Shown: positions 8,802 to 18,353 of the stretch, in pieces
Position numbering within the stretch: position 1 is the stretch's first letter
Layout of the letters: each line of letters begins with the position of its first letter
NCBI GenBank assembly: GCA_007753915.1
Contig: CP036352.1
Coordinates: forward strand, 992,001 to 1,056,000
Source of the DNA: Phycisphaerae bacterium RAS2
GTDB lineage: Bacteria > Planctomycetota > Phycisphaerae > UBA1845 > UTPLA1
DNA: 64,000 nt
Direction of reading: 5' to 3'
Translations under genes and position numbers: made by a program
Notes under the pieces: generated by a model
The model's database searches: none
Seen by the model: the letters and a program-made list of their open reading frames with translations, nothing else
What the model was told of the DNA's origin: nothing

Positions 8802-9947
8802 ATGCAGCCAAGAGAGCAAGTCGTCGAAGGCACGTTGGAAATCGCGGGCAACGGACCGGGGTATCTTCGCGACCCGAAACGAAATTACACCGTGTCTCCC
8901 AACGACCCGCAGGTGCCGCGCGACCTCATCCAGCGGTTCAAGCTCCGGGGCGGCGAAGCACTCTCCGCGACGGCCAATCGCGGTCGCAAGGGCAACGGCC
9001 CGCTGACGGTATCGTTCATCAAGGAAATCTGCGGTCAGCATCCGGGCGCGTGGGCGAAGGTGTTGCCGTTCGAGGACCTGCCCGTCATTCACCCGTCGGA
9101 GATTCTCAAGTTTGAAACGCCGGGCGGGCCGATGTCGACGCGCATCGTCGATCTCCTTGCGCCGATCGGCAAGGGCCAGCGCGGGTTGATCGTCGCACCG
9201 CCGCGGACGGGCAAGACCGTGCTCCTGCGACAGATGGCCGAGGGCATCACGGCGAATCACCCGGAGATTTTCCTCATGATGCTGCTGATCGACGAGCGGC
9301 CGGAGGAAGTGACGGAGATGAAGCGGGCGGTGGTGAAGGCGCCGGGCGGCTGGCAGCATGGCGCGCCGGAGGTGGTCTACTCCAGCAACGACCACGACGC
9401 GAAAAGCCACGGACGCATCGCCAAGCTGATGATCGAAAAAGCCAAGCGCCACCTGGAAATGGGCGAGGACGTGCTGATTCTGCTGGATTCGCTCACGCGC
9501 CTGGGCCGGGCGTTTAATACACTTGTAGGAAACAGCGGGCGGACCATGACCGGCGGGCTGGACATCCGGGCGCTGGAGTTGCCCAAGCAGATGTTCGGCT
9601 CGGCGAGAAAAATCGAGAACGGCGGCAGCCTGACGATCATCGCATCGGTTCTCGTCGAGACGGGCAGCCGAATGGACGATTTCATCTTCCAGGAGTTCAA
9701 GGGCACCGGCAACATGGAACTGGTGTTAAGCCGCGAGTTGGCCAACCTGCGCATCTGGCCGGCTATGAATCTATCCGAAAGCGGCACACGGAAGGAAGAA
9801 CTGCTGCTGGGCGCCGAAGGCTACGAGAAGATGTCCCGCGTCCGTCGCCGACTGCTCTCCCAGACGCCGCAACGGCAGATGGAAGGCATGATTGACGAGT
9901 TGAAGAAGTTCGAGACGAACGAGGTCTTTTTGAAGAACCTGGTGTGA
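8802..9947 (+). CDS. rho: Transcription termination factor Rho
   Basis: 381 residues. The N-terminal RNA-binding fold (residues 1-90) includes a GYLRD...Y..SPNDPQVP segment, the S1/cold-shock-like primary site. The ATPase core has Walker A PPRTGKT (133-139), LLIDERPEEVTEM, Walker B VLILLDSLTRLGRAFN, the Q-loop and R-loop region (GGLDIRALELPKQMFGSARKIENGGSLTIIASVLVETGSRMDD is represented in order), and the FKGTGNMELVLSR block. Hexameric RNA helicase that ends Rho-dependent transcripts. There is no long N-terminal insertion of the kind found in some high-GC bacteria. Confidence 0.97.
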   Translation: MQPREQVVEGTLEIAGNGPGYLRDPKRNYTVSPNDPQVPRDLIQRFKLRGGEALSATANRGRKGNGPLTVSFIKEICGQHPGAWAKVLPFEDLPVIHPSEILKFETPGGPMSTRIVDLLAPIGKGQRGLIVAPPRTGKTVLLRQMAEGITANHPEIFLMMLLIDERPEEVTEMKRAVVKAPGGWQHGAPEVVYSSNDHDAKSHGRIAKLMIEKAKRHLEMGEDVLILLDSLTRLGRAFNTLVGNSGRTMTGGLDIRALELPKQMFGSARKIENGGSLTIIASVLVETGSRMDDFIFQEFKGTGNMELVLSRELANLRIWPAMNLSESGTRKEELLLGAEGYEKMSRVRRRLLSQTPQRQMEGMIDELKKFETNEVFLKNLV

Positions 9948-10336
9948 CTGCGACGGATTCGTGGGTAACAGAGACGAACCAGTCAAACATTGGAGGGGGC
10001 CATTTCGATACCAACGCGATTGCCCGCCGCCTCATATGCAAGAGAATGTGACGTTGCCGAATCGAGCGAAAAGGTATAACTAGTTAATAATAAATGACTT
10101 ATCACCCATCATTGGTAGGCTGGAAGGCTCGTTCGGCACACCTTGCTCATCCGCAGGGATTTCGAATTATTCTAGCATTCACAGTACTACCATGCCTCAG
10201 AAATGTTGACACGTAATGTCGTTTTCGTTAATATTGCGCTTGCTGAATTAGGCAGAGGGCAGGCGAACCACCTCGCGTTCAGCGTGCGAGTATCCCGTGG
10301 GTTTCCCGCGGCCTCGAATAATAGGAGGGAGTTGTC
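9948..10336. other. Intergenic region upstream of a PEP-CTERM gene
   Basis: 389 bases without a gene. It is visibly more AT-rich than its surroundings, holds the strong promoter at 10206-10234, and ends with an AGGAGGGAG ribosome-binding site. No terminator for rho is visible. Confidence 0.6.
10206..10234 (+). promoter_or_regulatory. Sigma-70-type promoter of the PEP-CTERM gene
   Basis: TTGACA at 10206-10211, exactly 17 bases, then TAATAT at 10229-10234: a near-consensus housekeeping promoter giving a leader of about 95 bases. Confidence 0.8.
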
Positions 10337-11362
10337 ATGAAGTTGTCGCGAGTTCTATTGGGATTTGCGTCGGCTGCCGCCATCACGGCATCCGCAAGTG
10401 CATTTCCGATCTATCCGGAAGTTGAAGGAAACGACACCAAGGCTGCGGCGACAGTTCCGCCGGCATGCTTGAACCCGGGTGACGGTGTTTCGGGTAATAG
10501 CACGGCTGGGACCGGCGTGGGCGTTGACTATTTCAGGCTCAACATCTGTGCAGATGCTCCTGCGATTTATGAATGGCGCTTGACGCTCGCTTCCAGCACG
10601 GCCGGCCACTCGAGCTCGCTTCGAAGCCTAAACCAGACGGCTGTAGCACAGGCCCCGTGGCTTCCTGGTATGGCCATCGGCACGCCCGGTGCCACCGATG
10701 GTTCGGCGCAGGCCCATGTCGTTGCTGGAACCGACCGAGTCCAGAAGTGGTACGGCTTCGGCAAAGGCGAGTTTCAGTACTATCGCGTCACTGGTGCCAC
10801 TGCCACGACGGCCGACTATACGGCCACGCTGAGCCGGACCACGATTACGCCGGTTGATCTTGGCTCGTACGCCCCGGGGAGCATCGAGATTCGAACTCTG
10901 GGCCAGGGCCACACGACGGATACCGATCTGTGGATCTACGACGCCAATTTGGATCCAATCGTCGGCTACGGCAATGACGACGAAGCAACGGCCGCCATCT
11001 CCGGCTGTGTGGGTGCGACGGGTACGACGCTGCAATCCTGCTTGATTCGCAACTATGGCCCGGGTACCTATTACATGGCGTTGAGCAACTTCGCTCTCAC
11101 GAACAACCAGCCGTCGCCGTCGGATGACGACTTCCGCACGGGTGCATTGCTCGAGTCGCCCGGTGCGATCCTCAATAGCTCATCCACTCTTAACGTCAAC
11201 GTGACGTTCCGGGTTACGGATGCCAACGGTTCCGCGCAATTCCCGACCACCCGGGCCGAAGCCCACCAGGTGGTCTGGGCGAAGTTCACCGTGACGCCCG
11301 AGCCTTCGACGCTGACGCTGCTGGCGCTTGGCGCGCTGGGTTTGATTCGACGACGGAAGTAA
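10337..11362 (+). CDS. Exported PEP-CTERM sorting-domain protein
   Basis: 341 residues with a strong AGGAGGGAG ribosome-binding site. Signal peptide at residues 1-22 (hydrophobic core, ASASAFP). The body resembles pre-peptidase C-terminal-like beta-sandwich domains: an EGNDTKAAA opening, an L/I-DLWIYDANLDPIVGYGNDD segment and GPGTYYMALSNF. The C-terminus is TPEPSTLTLLALGALGLIRRRK: the PEP motif, a membrane helix and an arginine cluster, recognised and cleaved by an exosortase (EpsH/XrtA-like), which is not in this window. Probably an extracellular matrix or surface protein. It has its own promoter and terminator. Confidence 0.85.
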   Translation: MKLSRVLLGFASAAAITASASAFPIYPEVEGNDTKAAATVPPACLNPGDGVSGNSTAGTGVGVDYFRLNICADAPAIYEWRLTLASSTAGHSSSLRSLNQTAVAQAPWLPGMAIGTPGATDGSAQAHVVAGTDRVQKWYGFGKGEFQYYRVTGATATTADYTATLSRTTITPVDLGSYAPGSIEIRTLGQGHTTDTDLWIYDANLDPIVGYGNDDEATAAISGCVGATGTTLQSCLIRNYGPGTYYMALSNFALTNNQPSPSDDDFRTGALLESPGAILNSSSTLNVNVTFRVTDANGSAQFPTTRAEAHQVVWAKFTVTPEPSTLTLLALGALGLIRRRK

Positions 11363-11433
11363 TCCCCTGCATTCGCGAGCAACCCCTTCTGCGGAAGGGG
11401 GCACGCGATGCGGTAGCACGAAGTTCGAACCCC

Positions 11434-11469
11434 AGACCCTCCGGTTTATCGCCGGAGGGTCTTTTCTTT
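11434..11469 (+). terminator. Rho-independent terminator
   Basis: Perfect 11-bp stem (AGACCCTCCGG with its complement at 11452-11462), 7-base loop, then TTTCTTT. It ends the PEP-CTERM transcript, facing the convergent permease gene. Confidence 0.9.
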
Positions 11470-11531
11470 GCGCCGGGTTGATGTGCTTTTCGTTGCAACG
11501 ACGGACTTGAATCGATCGGTGGATTCCGCGT

Positions 11532-13268
11532 TTACCGTCGCAGCACTTTGGTCGCGAAGAACCCCACCGCGCCAAACATGAACACCGTGCTCGACCACAT
11601 CACCAGGATGCTTAACCAGCCGTATTGCGGCCGATCCGCGAGGTTTCGTCCGATGATCGACGCGACAACAACAAAAGCCATCGGCACGCAACTGATCCCG
11701 AACGCGGTGAGTACCTGCCCATTTCGGACGATGATCCCCAGCACCGCGCCAAGCAGGACAATCGCGATCGCGCTGAACGAGTACGACATGCGGAAGTGAA
11801 TCTCGCCGCGGATCTCGGATTGATACTCCTGCATGCGTTTGAAAACCTTTTCGTGCAGCTTCGACTGGCGCCCCGGCAGCCCGATGCCCGCGTCGGGTTC
11901 GAGCATGTCTTCGAGCTTGAAACTCGCCCAGCGCGCCGCGAGACCGGGCTGATCCATGTATTCGACCGGCGCGAGTGTTTCCTTCGGCCGTCGCACGATG
12001 CGCCCGCCGGGCGTCGGAGGGTCGTCCTGAATCTCCACGTTTCCGTTGAGCGTCACGATCACCATCGGCCGATCGCGCTTGAACGAGCTTTTCAGTTCGA
12101 TGACTGCTTCGTCGGCGCGGAGGATGCGCCGGTCTTTTCCGACTTGCTCAATCAGCTTCACCTTTTTTACTTCGGGCCGGCCGTCATCGGGGTTGATGCG
12201 CCAGGACTCGGCGGTCAGTTCCATCGAGACTTTTGACTTTTCTGAGCCGACAAGGGCGAAGGGCTTTCCCGCCGAGAGGGACGCATCGATCTCTCGCGCA
12301 AGGAACAACATCATCATCTCGCGGGCCAGGCCCCACAGCCGATCCTGCACCTCGGGGATCACGGCCGGGTTCTCCACGAACTTCATGAGCGTCAGCAGGT
12401 CTTCAAACTTGGTTTTCCGCTTGATCGGCAGGGCGACCTCGATCGGGCCGAGAATCTGGTGGCGAAGCTCGTAATATTGACGTCGCGTGGCGTCGAACGT
12501 GCGCACGCCCTGCAGGTCCACGGTGATCTTGGGCGACGGGCTTTCATCCGTGCCGGGGTCGAAGTCGATGATCGTGTCGTCCGCCGTGCCGTATCGCATC
12601 ACTTCCTGGTCTTCGATTTCGAGGAACGAGACGCCGATCAGTCGCAGATAGGTGTGGTGCGCCTGAATCGGAATGGGGGCGTCGGAGCCGGGGATGGCGT
12701 CGGCCCCGTCTGATGAGATCGATGGAGCGCTGGCTGCGGGTTGGGTGGAAAGGGCGGCGATCATCTGCTGGGGATCCAGTCGCTCGAATCCATTGGCCAT
12801 GATTCGATATTTCCCGAACGCCAACGGCTTGGCCTTCTGGAATTGATTCAGGACGATCGCGGGCAGGTCCTTGCGTGTGATTCGCTCAATGGCGGCCGAC
12901 AGGCCCGGGATCATGAAGTTCCACGAAACGAGCGTGAAGAGCGTGACAAAGACCCCGAGCAGTCCGGCGGAGAGCAGCAATCGGTGGACGTTGATGCCGG
13001 CGGCGCGGGCGGCAAGGACTTCGTTATCGGCGGATGCGCGGCCGTAGGTGATGGTGGCGGAAAACAGGGCGGCGACGGGAAGAATAAGCGTCACCGCGAC
13101 GGGCGTGAGGAAGGCGAAGACTTTGGCCATTTCTTCGGCGCCGATGCCCTCTCCCCGGAAGATGTTGGCGACGCCGCCACCCATGACCATGAGAATGGTC
13201 AGCGCGACCGCGGTCATGAGGAAGGCTTTGAGGAGTTCTCGGCCGAAGTAGGTGTGAAGGGTACGCAT
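11532..13268 (-). CDS. LptF/LptG (YjgP/YjgQ) family permease
   Basis: 578 residues from the ATG at 13268, chosen because MRTLHTYFGRELLKAF is the canonical start of the family; an in-frame TTG at 13310 would add 14 residues. Membrane helices at about 15-45, 50-80 and 95-125 on the N-terminal side and three more in the last ~100 residues (FRMSYSFSAIAIVLLGAVLGI..., then FVVVASIIGRNLADRP) flank a large periplasmic jelly-roll domain. This is the topology of the lipopolysaccharide-export permeases LptF and LptG. The periplasmic part is unusually long (about 370 residues; whole proteins are usually near 360). Its partner and the LptB ATPase are not nearby. Which of F or G it represents cannot be told. 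Confidence 0.85.
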   Translation of the reverse strand: MRTLHTYFGRELLKAFLMTAVALTILMVMGGGVANIFRGEGIGAEEMAKVFAFLTPVAVTLILPVAALFSATITYGRASADNEVLAARAAGINVHRLLLSAGLLGVFVTLFTLVSWNFMIPGLSAAIERITRKDLPAIVLNQFQKAKPLAFGKYRIMANGFERLDPQQMIAALSTQPAASAPSISSDGADAIPGSDAPIPIQAHHTYLRLIGVSFLEIEDQEVMRYGTADDTIIDFDPGTDESPSPKITVDLQGVRTFDATRRQYYELRHQILGPIEVALPIKRKTKFEDLLTLMKFVENPAVIPEVQDRLWGLAREMMMLFLAREIDASLSAGKPFALVGSEKSKVSMELTAESWRINPDDGRPEVKKVKLIEQVGKDRRILRADEAVIELKSSFKRDRPMVIVTLNGNVEIQDDPPTPGGRIVRRPKETLAPVEYMDQPGLAARWASFKLEDMLEPDAGIGLPGRQSKLHEKVFKRMQEYQSEIRGEIHFRMSYSFSAIAIVLLGAVLGIIVRNGQVLTAFGISCVPMAFVVVASIIGRNLADRPQYGWLSILVMWSSTVFMFGAVGFFATKVLRR

Positions 13269-13614
13269 GAGCGATGGGGGAGAGTCTAAGGCGGCTCGGA
13301 CACGGGTCAAGAAAGTGTGAATTGGGTCGCCGGCGGGAAAGATTTTTGGCGTCGCAGGCGGCCTTTGGCTTGACTCTCCGGTTGGAGAATGCTCTCATAT
13401 CCCATTGCACGGCGTCGTTTCCGCGCAACCGGAGGAATCAGGCGAGGTTGCGGATCGGCAGCGCCGCGGGGCATGGACGGGCCCGATCAACGCCGGACAC
13501 TCCACCAACCCAGCAGACTCGAACCGCTGCCCGCGCATCCGTTGAGGATCTTCGCTCGAGCCGGCGGCGTTTCAAACCGACAAAGGACTCATTCTCCTTC
13601 AGGGGACCCAATTG

Positions 13615-15555
13615 ATGGCGAACATTCTCAAGACGGCGCCCTCGCGAACGGACATGTTGCATAAGTGGACGATCGCGGACTCGCTGGACCTGTACAACGT
13701 CCTGCAGTGGGGCGCGGGCTTCTTCGGCATCAACGAGAAGGGCAACGTGGCGGTCTCGGCGCGCGGCGCGGGCGGCCCGTCGCTCGACATGAAGGAGCTG
13801 GTGGACGAACTCATCCAGCGCGGCATCGAAGCGCCGATTCTCATCCGCTTTTCCGACATTCTTCGCTCGCGCATTCAGCAGCTTTGCGAGGCGTTCTCCA
13901 AGTCGTTCGCCGAACACGAATACACCGGCTCCTACATGGGCGTGTACCCGATCAAGGTGAACCAGCAGCGCCACGTCGTCGAGGAAATTGTGCAGTACGG
14001 CGGGCCGTTCTCCTTCGGGCTGGAGGCCGGGTCCAAACCCGAGCTGCTGGCCGTGCTGGCGATGCTGGAGGCCCGCGAGCCGCTCATCATCTGCAACGGT
14101 TATAAGGACAACGAATACATCGACATGGCCCTCTGGGCGACGAGGCTGGGCAAGACGATTGTGCTCGTCGTGGAAGAATATCAGGAGCTTGTGCGCATCC
14201 TGGATCGATCCAATGCGATGAAGGTCCGCCCGAAGATCGGCTTCCGCATGAAGCTGGCGGCGAAAGGCTCGGGCCGCTGGCAGGAGTCGGGCGGGTCGAA
14301 GTCCAAGTTCGGCCTGACGCTCACGGAAATGCTTAAGGGCGTCGAACTGCTCCGCAGCGAGGGCATGCTGGACTGCCTGCAACTCACGCACTTCCACATC
14401 GGCAGCCAGATCACCAACATCCGCTCAATCAAGCAGGCCTTGGCCGAGGGCTGCCGGCTTTATCTTGAATTGACCAAGCTCGGCGCGGGGCTGAAGTATT
14501 TCGATGTCGGCGGCGGCATGGCTGTGGACTACGACGGCAGCAGCAGCAACTTCCAGTCCAGCGCCAATTACACGATGCAGGAGTACGTGAGCGACGTCGT
14601 CTCGGCCGTGGCGCAGGCCTGCAACGCCGCCGAGGTGCCGCATCCGACGATCGTCACCGAGTGCGGCCGGGCGATCACGGCGCACCACAGCGTGCTGATC
14701 TTCAACGTGCTGGGCGTGACCGAGCAGGCCGAGCACCCGGCGCCGGCGAGCCTGCCGGAAGACGCACCGCAGGTGTTGCAGAATCTGCTCGAAGCATACA
14801 ACTCGATCAGCGCGAAGAACTTCCAGGAAGCCTATCACGACATCCTGCATCTGCGCGACGAGGCCATGAGCGCCTTCAACCTCGGCTACCTCACGATTCA
14901 GCAGTGCAGCACGATGGAGGTGATCTTCTGGGCGGCCTGCCGGCGGATCGCGAACATCATGCGCGAGAAGGACTACGTGCCGGACGAGTTGCAGGGGCTG
15001 GAGGCGATGCTGGCCGATACGTACGTCTGCAACTTCTCGGCGTTTCAGAGCGTGCCCGACTGCTGGGCCGTCGATCAGCTTTTCCCGATCATGCCGATCC
15101 ACCGGCTGACCGAGGAGCCGACGCGGCGGGGCGTGCTGGCCGACATCACCTGCGACAGCGACGGGAAGATCGACAAGTTTATTGATCTTCGCGACATCAA
15201 GAGTTCGCTCGAGCTGCATCCCGTGCATCAGGGCGAGGACTACTACGTCGGCATCTTCATGACCGGGGCCTACCAGGAAATCCTCGGCGACATGCACAAC
15301 CTTTTCGGCGACACCAACGCCATCCACGTCACCCTCGGCAACAACGGCGAGTATTTCATCGAGCACGTCGTCGACGGCGACACGATTCAGGAAGTCCTGC
15401 AATATGTGCAGTACCCCACCGAGACGTTGATCGCCAAGCTCCGCCGCACGGTGGAGGAGGCCGTCCGCAGCAAGCAGATCACCTTCCACGAGTCGGCTGA
15501 GTTCCTGCGGCGATACGAGCAGGGGCTGAAGGGGTACACGTACCTGGCGGAGTAG
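13615..15555 (+). CDS. speA: Biosynthetic arginine decarboxylase
   Basis: 646 residues from the ATG at 13615 (CAGGGGA lies upstream; a TTG immediately before is less likely). A PLP-dependent fold-III decarboxylase: WTIADSLDLYNVLQWG opening, PLP lysine K114 in GVYPIKVNQQ, FGLEAGSKPEL, the HFHIGSQI block, the glycine-rich phosphate loop DVGGGMAVDYDGS, and ESGRA-type residues in TIVTECGRAITAHHSVL. The length matches SpeA (about 630-660), not the lysine/ornithine branch. It makes agmatine and CO2 from arginine, the first step of agmatine-route polyamine synthesis. No speB or speE is in the window; a distant deiminase-fold protein lies at 88. Confidence 0.96.
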   Translation: MANILKTAPSRTDMLHKWTIADSLDLYNVLQWGAGFFGINEKGNVAVSARGAGGPSLDMKELVDELIQRGIEAPILIRFSDILRSRIQQLCEAFSKSFAEHEYTGSYMGVYPIKVNQQRHVVEEIVQYGGPFSFGLEAGSKPELLAVLAMLEAREPLIICNGYKDNEYIDMALWATRLGKTIVLVVEEYQELVRILDRSNAMKVRPKIGFRMKLAAKGSGRWQESGGSKSKFGLTLTEMLKGVELLRSEGMLDCLQLTHFHIGSQITNIRSIKQALAEGCRLYLELTKLGAGLKYFDVGGGMAVDYDGSSSNFQSSANYTMQEYVSDVVSAVAQACNAAEVPHPTIVTECGRAITAHHSVLIFNVLGVTEQAEHPAPASLPEDAPQVLQNLLEAYNSISAKNFQEAYHDILHLRDEAMSAFNLGYLTIQQCSTMEVIFWAACRRIANIMREKDYVPDELQGLEAMLADTYVCNFSAFQSVPDCWAVDQLFPIMPIHRLTEEPTRRGVLADITCDSDGKIDKFIDLRDIKSSLELHPVHQGEDYYVGIFMTGAYQEILGDMHNLFGDTNAIHVTLGNNGEYFIEHVVDGDTIQEVLQYVQYPTETLIAKLRRTVEEAVRSKQITFHESAEFLRRYEQGLKGYTYLAE

Positions 15556-15563
15556 GGGCCTCT

Positions 15564-16118
15564 ATGTCGCCTCTGGCCGTGGATTGCGTTCGCGTGTCGT
15601 GGCTTACGCTCGTCGGCATGATGCTTCTCTCGCGCGTGGTGTTTCAACGTGCCGGGCCGGAGTGGATGAGGGCGTTTCTAGACACCTGGAAAAACTCGCG
15701 CACCAAGCGAATCTGGGCGGCACTCGTGCTCGCGACGTTCGCAGCCTTGGTGCCGGTGCTGTGGCGGGACTGGCCGGCACTGAAGGCGTTTGAGCGGGTC
15801 CTGGCCGGGCTTTTGCTGGCGGTCCTGTTCGCGGATGGATTTCTGAATGCCCTGCCGTCAGGCTTTCGCACCTTCAAAGACAGAATGCAGGAAGCATGGG
15901 TGCGCAGGCATCCGCGCGTTGAAGACCAGTCGGACCGCGCCATGTTTGCGAAAGTCAATCTGCTTCTCGCGGCGTTGTCGCTTGCGATGGGGCTGGCGGT
16001 CGTGCTCTACCGCCCTATTACAACGCGGCTGGTCATCCTGTCCGTTGTGCTGGCGTTGATATTGACATTTGGACTATTGCACTTGACGCTTCGCGAACAG
16101 CGTTCGGGTACCCGTTGA
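15564..16118 (+). CDS. Small membrane protein of unknown function
   Basis: 184 residues starting 8 bases after the speA stop, so probably in the same transcript. Hydrophobic segments at about 8-27, 48-68, 75-95 (with a charged loop after), 130-148 and 152-172 suggest four to five membrane passes. A basic cytoplasmic loop (residues 100-125, KDRMQEAWVRRHPR) lies between the halves. No domain recognised. Confidence 0.65.
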   Translation: MSPLAVDCVRVSWLTLVGMMLLSRVVFQRAGPEWMRAFLDTWKNSRTKRIWAALVLATFAALVPVLWRDWPALKAFERVLAGLLLAVLFADGFLNALPSGFRTFKDRMQEAWVRRHPRVEDQSDRAMFAKVNLLLAALSLAMGLAVVLYRPITTRLVILSVVLALILTFGLLHLTLREQRSGTR

Positions 16119-16171
16119 CTTTGATTATCACGGAACGAGAAGTAGTCCATTAAAACCTAAGTAATCCGCTC

Positions 16172-16705
16172 ATGGGTTCGACCAAGCGAACAAAACCTCG
16201 GGAAGCACCGACACCTCTCATGGTCCGGTTTGAAACCGCGCGCGGGGACGGATTCTTCGGCGCGGCGGATGATTTCCTTGCCATGGTTGACGGAGACCGG
16301 CCCACGTTGCGTTCGAAAAGCGGCCGGCTTCAGGAGATCGAGCAGCTCACCAAGTGGATTTGCGATCACACGTCGCCTGTGCCGTCGGATGCATACCAAG
16401 ACTCGCGAAGCCGACGCCCCTACACCTGGTTCAAGCCGACGGCGCGAGAGCACATTCGCAAGGCGACCCTGCTTTGCGCACTTCTGAATCGCGAGGGGCT
16501 AAACATCCGGCGGCTCGAGATGCCGGTGCCCGCTCGACCTCTGTGGGAGGATGACGTTCAGATCGTCATTCGTAGGCCGCGATCGCCGAAGCGACAGGCG
16601 ATGCACTTCTTCACTTCGCGGATCAAAGATCGCGTCGCCCGACAGAAAAAACGGCGCGAACGCATCGGGCGAATTAAAGCCCGCGCGGCCAAATCGGGAA
16701 TCTGA
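16172..16705 (+). CDS. Hypothetical basic protein
   Basis: 177 residues, soluble and basic, with a Lys/Arg-rich C-terminus (RVARQKKRRERIGRIKARAAK) that may bind nucleic acid. No known domain seen. It starts with ATG and lacks a clear Shine-Dalgarno. Codon use matches its neighbours. It sits between speA and the ferredoxin oxidoreductase operon on the same strand. Confidence 0.6.
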   Translation: MGSTKRTKPREAPTPLMVRFETARGDGFFGAADDFLAMVDGDRPTLRSKSGRLQEIEQLTKWICDHTSPVPSDAYQDSRSRRPYTWFKPTAREHIRKATLLCALLNREGLNIRRLEMPVPARPLWEDDVQIVIRRPRSPKRQAMHFFTSRIKDRVARQKKRRERIGRIKARAAKSGI

Positions 16706-16927
16706 TAGATTGCCCGGCCCGTTGGGCTTGCATCATCGACGCACACACCCGCCAAAGCCTTTTTCCACGCTCCGCGCGGGGATTCTCGCAGGCCACGGAC
16801 GCATGAGACCGCTCCTCGGCCCATGAATTCGCGTTTCTCTCACTTCCACGGCAATTCTTCCTACTGGCACCGGAATTGCCTATCTGCTAACCGAGGGTGT
16901 GTCGCCCTGGAGAGCGATCCGGCTGTC

Positions 16928-17149
16928 ATGAGCACACAGATTGATCGCGATCGATGCAAGGGATGCGGGCTGTGTGTCGTGTTCTGCCCGCGGCACATTC
17001 TGAAACTCGAAGACGGACTGAATCGGGCGGGGTATCACCCGGCCGTGAATCACGATCTCGACGCGTGTACCGCGTGCGGCCTGTGTGCCGAGATGTGCCC
17101 GGAGACGGGCATCCGCGTAACGCGTCGAAAGAAGAAGTCCAGGGGCTGA
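16928..17149 (+). CDS. korD: 2-oxoacid:ferredoxin oxidoreductase delta subunit (2x[4Fe-4S])
   Basis: 73 residues from the ATG at 16928, chosen because the ferredoxin fold starts at once; upstream in-frame ATGs give an unconserved extension. It carries two canonical cluster motifs, CKGCGLCVVFCP and CTACGLCAEMCP, and a basic tail. It is the electron-transfer subunit feeding ferredoxin from the TPP centre in the alpha/beta subunits encoded next. The order delta-alpha-beta-gamma is that of Kor/Vor operons. Confidence 0.88.
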   Translation: MSTQIDRDRCKGCGLCVVFCPRHILKLEDGLNRAGYHPAVNHDLDACTACGLCAEMCPETGIRVTRRKKKSRG

Positions 17150-17159
17150 TGGCAACAGG

Positions 17160-18353
17160 ATGCGGTTCAACATGCCGGTGCAAGTTGACAACAGACTGTC
17201 GGGAGCCGCCGCGATCGACCACCTCACCCCCTCTTCCTCCTCCAGTTCGCGGCGGCTCGTCAAAGGCAACGAAGCCCTCGCCCTCGGCGCGATTGCCGGC
17301 GGCGTTGAGTGCTTCTTTGGATATCCGATCACTCCGCAGAACGAAGTGCCCGAGCTGCTGTCGGACCTGATGCCGCGGCTCGGGCGCGTCTTCCTTCAGG
17401 CCGAAAGCGAAGTTGCATCAATCAACATGGTTTACGGCGCGGCCGCCGCGGGTCATCGCGCCGTGACCAGCAGTTCAAGCCCGGGCATCAGCCTGATGAT
17501 GGAGGGCTTGAGCTACATCGCGGGCGCGCGTCTGCCGTGCGTAGTGATCAACGTGATGCGCGGCGGGCCGGGCCTGGGCAACATTGCGCCGTCGCAGGCG
17601 GATTACTTTCAGGCGTGCAAGGGCGGGGGCCACGGCGATTATCGTTGCATCGTGCTGGCCCCGTGGAACGTGCAGGAGATGTTCGAGTTCCCGCGCAGGG
17701 CTTTTGAGATCGCCGAGCGCCATCGCATGCCGGTCATGATTCTGGCCGACGCCGTGCTCGGCTCGATGCTCGAACCGGCAACCGTCCCCGATGACTTTCC
17801 TCCGGCGGTGCATCGTCCGGCAGACTGGGCCTGCACCGGTCGCGGCGCGCGCAGCCACAAGAATGTGGTCAACTCGCTTTTTTTGAGTGCAGACGAACTG
17901 GAGCGGCACAACCAACTGCTCCAGCGAACCTACCTCGATGCGCGGGCGGAGATTCGCTTCGACACGCGATTCACCGACGACGCCGAGCTGGTCATCGTCG
18001 CGTTCGGTGCGGCGGCGCGCGTCGCGCTCTCCGCGATTCGCCAACTTCGCGCGGCGGGCCAGCGCGTAGGCCTCTTCCGCCCGCAGACGCTCTACCCGTT
18101 CCCAGTCGAGGCGCTGCGACAGGCGACGGCCGGCGCGAAGCGAATCGTCGTGTTTGAGCTGAACGCGGGCCAGATGGTGGAAGACGTGCGGCTGACGATC
18201 AACGGCGCGAAGCCGGTGGAGTTCTTCGGACGCATGGGCGGCGTGATTCCGTCGCCCGAGGAAGTCGCGGAGTTTGTAACGCGCCAACTCGCGGGTGATT
18301 CATTGCCGAAGCGCGCGATGCCCGCAAGAACCGAGGAGGCTTGCCATGGGTGA
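17160..18353 (+). CDS. korA: 2-oxoacid:ferredoxin oxidoreductase alpha subunit
   Basis: 397 residues, 10 bases after korD. KGNEALALGAIAGGVECFFGYPITPQNEVPE marks domain I of the pyruvate/2-oxoglutarate oxidoreductase family. AESEVASINMVYGAAAAGHRAVTSSSSPGISLM follows, with the glycines and serines of the substrate pocket, then VINVMRGGPGLGNIAPSQADYFQ. The C-terminal third is the transketolase-C-like domain II (VIVAFGAAARVALSAI; GLFRPQTLYPFP). Gamma is a separate gene, as in KorABCD and VorABCD. The substrate (2-oxoglutarate or branched-chain 2-oxoacids) cannot be decided. The end overlaps korB by 8 bases. Confidence 0.88.
   Translation: MRFNMPVQVDNRLSGAAAIDHLTPSSSSSSRRLVKGNEALALGAIAGGVECFFGYPITPQNEVPELLSDLMPRLGRVFLQAESEVASINMVYGAAAAGHRAVTSSSSPGISLMMEGLSYIAGARLPCVVINVMRGGPGLGNIAPSQADYFQACKGGGHGDYRCIVLAPWNVQEMFEFPRRAFEIAERHRMPVMILADAVLGSMLEPATVPDDFPPAVHRPADWACTGRGARSHKNVVNSLFLSADELERHNQLLQRTYLDARAEIRFDTRFTDDAELVIVAFGAAARVALSAIRQLRAAGQRVGLFRPQTLYPFPVEALRQATAGAKRIVVFELNAGQMVEDVRLTINGAKPVEFFGRMGGVIPSPEEVAEFVTRQLAGDSLPKRAMPARTEEACHG

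Noticed and set aside
11532-13310. TTG start of the LptF/G permease at 13310
   Set aside because: The family normally begins with the short basic segment and first helix that start at the ATG at 13268.
14425-15489. 354-residue frame on the minus strand
   Set aside because: Antisense to speA; its composition mirrors the codon pattern of the real gene.
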